Assembly (NCBI GenBank): GCA_026985385.1
Contig: JALSQM010000120.1
Span: 1 to 7,802, forward strand
Length of the DNA stretch: 7,802 nucleotides
Source of the DNA: Acidilobaceae archaeon
GTDB taxonomy: Archaea; Thermoproteota; Thermoprotei_A; Sulfolobales; Acidilobaceae
Reading direction: 5' to 3'
Below, piece by piece: positions 6,235-7,802 of this stretch. The translations under genes and the position numbers were made by a program. Numbering within the stretch: the stretch's first letter is position 1; the number at the start of each line of letters is the position of its first letter. The notes under the pieces were generated by a model, which had not been told where the DNA came from, did no database searches, and saw only the letters and a list, made by a program, of their open reading frames with translations.

Positions 6235-6240
6235 TTTAAA
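6235..6240 (+). promoter_or_regulatory. Proximal TATA box (TTTAAA) upstream of sdhA
   Basis: TTTAAA is surrounded by GC-rich sequence on both sides. It predicts a start near 6264 and a leader of about 24 nt before GTG 6288, which fits the ribosome-binding site at 6273-6280. The predicted start falls inside the inverted repeat at 6251-6266. I rate this as the likelier main promoter. Confidence 0.55.
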
Positions 6241-6250
6241 GCACGGCAAG

Positions 6251-6266
6251 GCTCCCCTAAGGGAGC
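6251..6266. repeat. Perfect 6-bp inverted repeat at the predicted sdhA transcript start
   Basis: GCTCCC (6251-6256), a CTAA spacer, then GGGAGC (6261-6266). It begins 11 bp after the proximal TATA box and ends 7 bp before the ribosome-binding site. It can act as a DNA operator over the start site, or as an mRNA hairpin if transcription starts at the distal box. Seen in sequence; any regulatory role is inferred. Confidence 0.5.
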
Positions 6267-6272
6267 GATGGG

Positions 6273-6280
6273 TGAGGGTG
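6273..6280 (+). promoter_or_regulatory. Ribosome-binding site of sdhA
   Basis: TGAGGGTG resembles the archaeal Shine-Dalgarno TGAGGTG and ends 7 nt before GTG 6288, an ideal distance. A second GAGGT (6283-6287) abuts the start codon and is too close to be the functional site. The TGA at 6273-6275 is also the in-frame stop that bounds the sdhA reading frame upstream. Confidence 0.6.
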
Positions 6281-6287
6281 TCGAGGT

Positions 6288-7802
6288 GTGGCGAGTGCTG
6301 AGACGATCTACCATGACGTCCTAGTGCTGGGTAGCGGTATAGCGGGGCTAAGGGCTGCCGTCGAGATAAAGAGGAAGTACGGGGATAAGGTGGACATCGG
6401 CATAATAAGCAAGCTACACCTCATGAGGAGCCACAGCGTCAGCGCTGAGGGTGGAACCGCCGCAGTGCTATACCCCGAGGAGGGCGACAGCTTCGCCCTA
6501 CACGCATGGGACACCGTTAAGGGGAGCGACTTCCTGGCCGACCAGGACGTGGTGTGGAAGTTCGTCAAGCTAATGCCCATGGAGATACTCCTCCTCGACC
6601 ACTGGGGCCTCCCATGGTCGAGGAGGCCCGACGGGAAGATAGCCCAGAGGCCCTTCGGAGGCCACAGCTTCCCCCGGGCCACCTTCGCAGCCGATAAGAC
6701 CGGCTTCTATGAGATGCAGACGCTCTACAACAAGCTACTCCAGTATGACGGGTGGGAGAGGTACGATGAGTGGTTCATAACCAACATAGTAGTGGAGGAC
6801 GGCGCGTACAAGGGCGTCTACGCCATAAACCTTAGGGAGGGCAAGCTCTACCTCTTCAAGAGTAAGGCGGCGATCATAGCCATGGGTGGTGGAGGTAGAC
6901 TCTACAACTTCACAACCTACGCCCACACCGTGACGGGCGACGCCTACGCTGTAGCCTTCAGGGCCGGCGTTCCACTCAAGGACATGGAGTTCGTCCAGTT
7001 CCACCCAACGGGGCTGGTGCCCCCGGGCATACTCATAACGGAGGGTGCCAGGGGCGAGGGGGGATACCTGCTAAACAATAAGGGCGAGAGGTTCATGCTA
7101 CGCCAGGACTGCGCCCCCCAGAGGGGCGAGCTGGCTCCAAGGGACATAGTCTCGAGGTGTATGATGAGGGAGATACTGGAGGGTAGGGGCTTCAAACACG
7201 AGGAGAGCGGCCTCGGATACCTACTACTCGACCTCAGGCACTTGGGTGAGAAGAAGATAAACGAGAGGCTCCCAGCCGTTAGAGAGATAGCGATAAGATA
7301 CGCCGGCGTAGACCCCGTGGAGGAGCCCATACCCGTCAGGCCCGCCGCGCACTACACCATGGGCGGCATACACACTGACGGCAACTACAAGGTCCTCGAC
7401 ACGCAGGGCAGGTGGATTAGGGGCCTATTCGCCGCAGGCGAGGCATCCTGCGCCAGCGTGCATGGAGCCAACAGGCTTGGAACCAACAGCACCGCAGAGT
7501 GCCTGGTGAGCGGTAGGATAAGCGGGATCCTCGCCGCGGAGTACGCGCTTAAAGTCAAGGAGTCAGACGTCACGGGCCCGAGCCCCGAGAGGACTAAGAG
7601 GGAGGAGGACTGGGTCTGGGGACTGCTGAGCAGGGAGAGTGGGATCCCCTCCTACGAGATAAAGAGGGAGGTCAGGAACGTTATGGGCGAGTACTTCGGC
7701 ATATTCAGGGAGGGCGGCAAGATGCAGGAAGGGCTAGCGAAGATCATAGAGCTTAGGAAGAAGTTCAGGGAGAGCGTCTACGTAGAGGATAAGGATCCCG
7801 TC
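6288..7802 (+). CDS. sdhA: Succinate dehydrogenase/fumarate reductase flavoprotein subunit, partial (3' end outside window)
   Basis: Oxidises succinate to fumarate in the TCA cycle and passes electrons through the iron-sulfur and membrane subunits to quinone (complex II, on the inner face of the membrane). The frame stays open to the last base, giving 505 residues of an expected 560-590. Landmarks: FAD Rossmann LGSGIAGLRAA (14-24); RSHSVSAEGG (47-56), where His49 should carry covalent FAD; QFHPTG (237-242, His239); TEGARGEGG (251-259); LAPRDIVSR (282-290, active-site Arg285); HYTMGG (355-360, His355); and GEASCASVHGANRLGTNS (384-401, Arg396). The covalent His argues against L-aspartate oxidase. 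The start is decided by sequence: TGA at 6273 closes the frame and GTG 6288 is the first start, with TGAGGGTG seven bases upstream. The C-terminal end and partner genes lie to the right. Confidence 0.96.
   Translation, partial: MASAETIYHDVLVLGSGIAGLRAAVEIKRKYGDKVDIGIISKLHLMRSHSVSAEGGTAAVLYPEEGDSFALHAWDTVKGSDFLADQDVVWKFVKLMPMEILLLDHWGLPWSRRPDGKIAQRPFGGHSFPRATFAADKTGFYEMQTLYNKLLQYDGWERYDEWFITNIVVEDGAYKGVYAINLREGKLYLFKSKAAIIAMGGGGRLYNFTTYAHTVTGDAYAVAFRAGVPLKDMEFVQFHPTGLVPPGILITEGARGEGGYLLNNKGERFMLRQDCAPQRGELAPRDIVSRCMMREILEGRGFKHEESGLGYLLLDLRHLGEKKINERLPAVREIAIRYAGVDPVEEPIPVRPAAHYTMGGIHTDGNYKVLDTQGRWIRGLFAAGEASCASVHGANRLGTNSTAECLVSGRISGILAAEYALKVKESDVTGPSPERTKREEDWVWGLLSRESGIPSYEIKREVRNVMGEYFGIFREGGKMQEGLAKIIELRKKFRESVYVEDKDPV

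Noticed and set aside
5999..6235. Minus-strand 78-codon frame across the cdc48 end and the following gap.
   Set aside because: It overlaps the conserved cdc48 C-terminus, has no recognisable domain, and its predicted start falls close to the sdhA TATA boxes without its own convincing ribosome-binding site.
6308..7573. Minus-strand open frames opposite sdhA (6308-6682, 6735-7004, 6944-7330, 7385-7573).
   Set aside because: The + strand encodes a continuous SdhA with all family motifs through this region, and the antisense products look like no known family.
1..7802. Search for mobile elements, CRISPR repeats, defence or toxin-antitoxin genes, or foreign composition.
   Set aside because: All six genes are recognisable or core-type with the same codon style (AGG, ATA), and no direct-repeat arrays, transposase motifs or tRNA attachment sites are visible.

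Overview
The window reads as ordinary chromosomal DNA of a hyperthermophilic crenarchaeon, probably of the Desulfurococcales/Aeropyrum type. The signs are GC-rich DNA, Arg codons dominated by AGG and Ile codons by ATA, GTG starts next to ATG, crenarchaeal TATA boxes (TTTAAA, CTTATA) about 26 nt upstream of predicted transcript starts, and protein families (bifunctional PGI/PMI, archaeal Cdc48, DUF2299-like protein) of archaeal character. The order and genus are inference.

All six recognisable genes lie on the + strand. (1) 1-597: C-terminal part of a DAO-family FAD oxidoreductase, cut by the left edge. (2) 726-1250: small archaeal protein, probably DUF2299, apparently read from a leaderless transcript. 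(3) about 1354-2376: SIS-domain phosphoglucose/phosphomannose isomerase. (4) 2404-3780: class-III PLP-dependent aminotransferase, with a TATA box lying over the stop codon of gene 3. (5) 3874-6066: complete two-ring AAA+ ATPase Cdc48/VAT. (6) 6288-7802: succinate dehydrogenase flavoprotein (sdhA), cut by the right edge after 505 residues. It is intact and in frame, with a GTG start fixed by an upstream in-frame stop.

The gaps (128, about 100, 27, 93 and 221 bp) each hold a plausible promoter, so the genes look like separately transcribed neighbours rather than one operon. Their roles are flavin-linked oxidation, entry of hexose phosphates into glycolysis/gluconeogenesis, amino-acid transamination, protein unfolding and quality control, and the TCA cycle/respiratory chain. 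They share no obvious pathway. A flavoprotein with the covalent-FAD histidine is compatible with a respiring organism whose sdhBCD genes would lie to the right.

I found no mobile element, CRISPR array, tRNA/rRNA, toxin-antitoxin or defence gene, and no convincing undescribed system. The most interesting non-coding stretch is 6067-6287 before sdhA: two candidate TATA boxes, a perfect 6-bp inverted repeat near the predicted start site, and a short overlapping upstream ORF. Two other gaps carry 7-bp inverted repeats.
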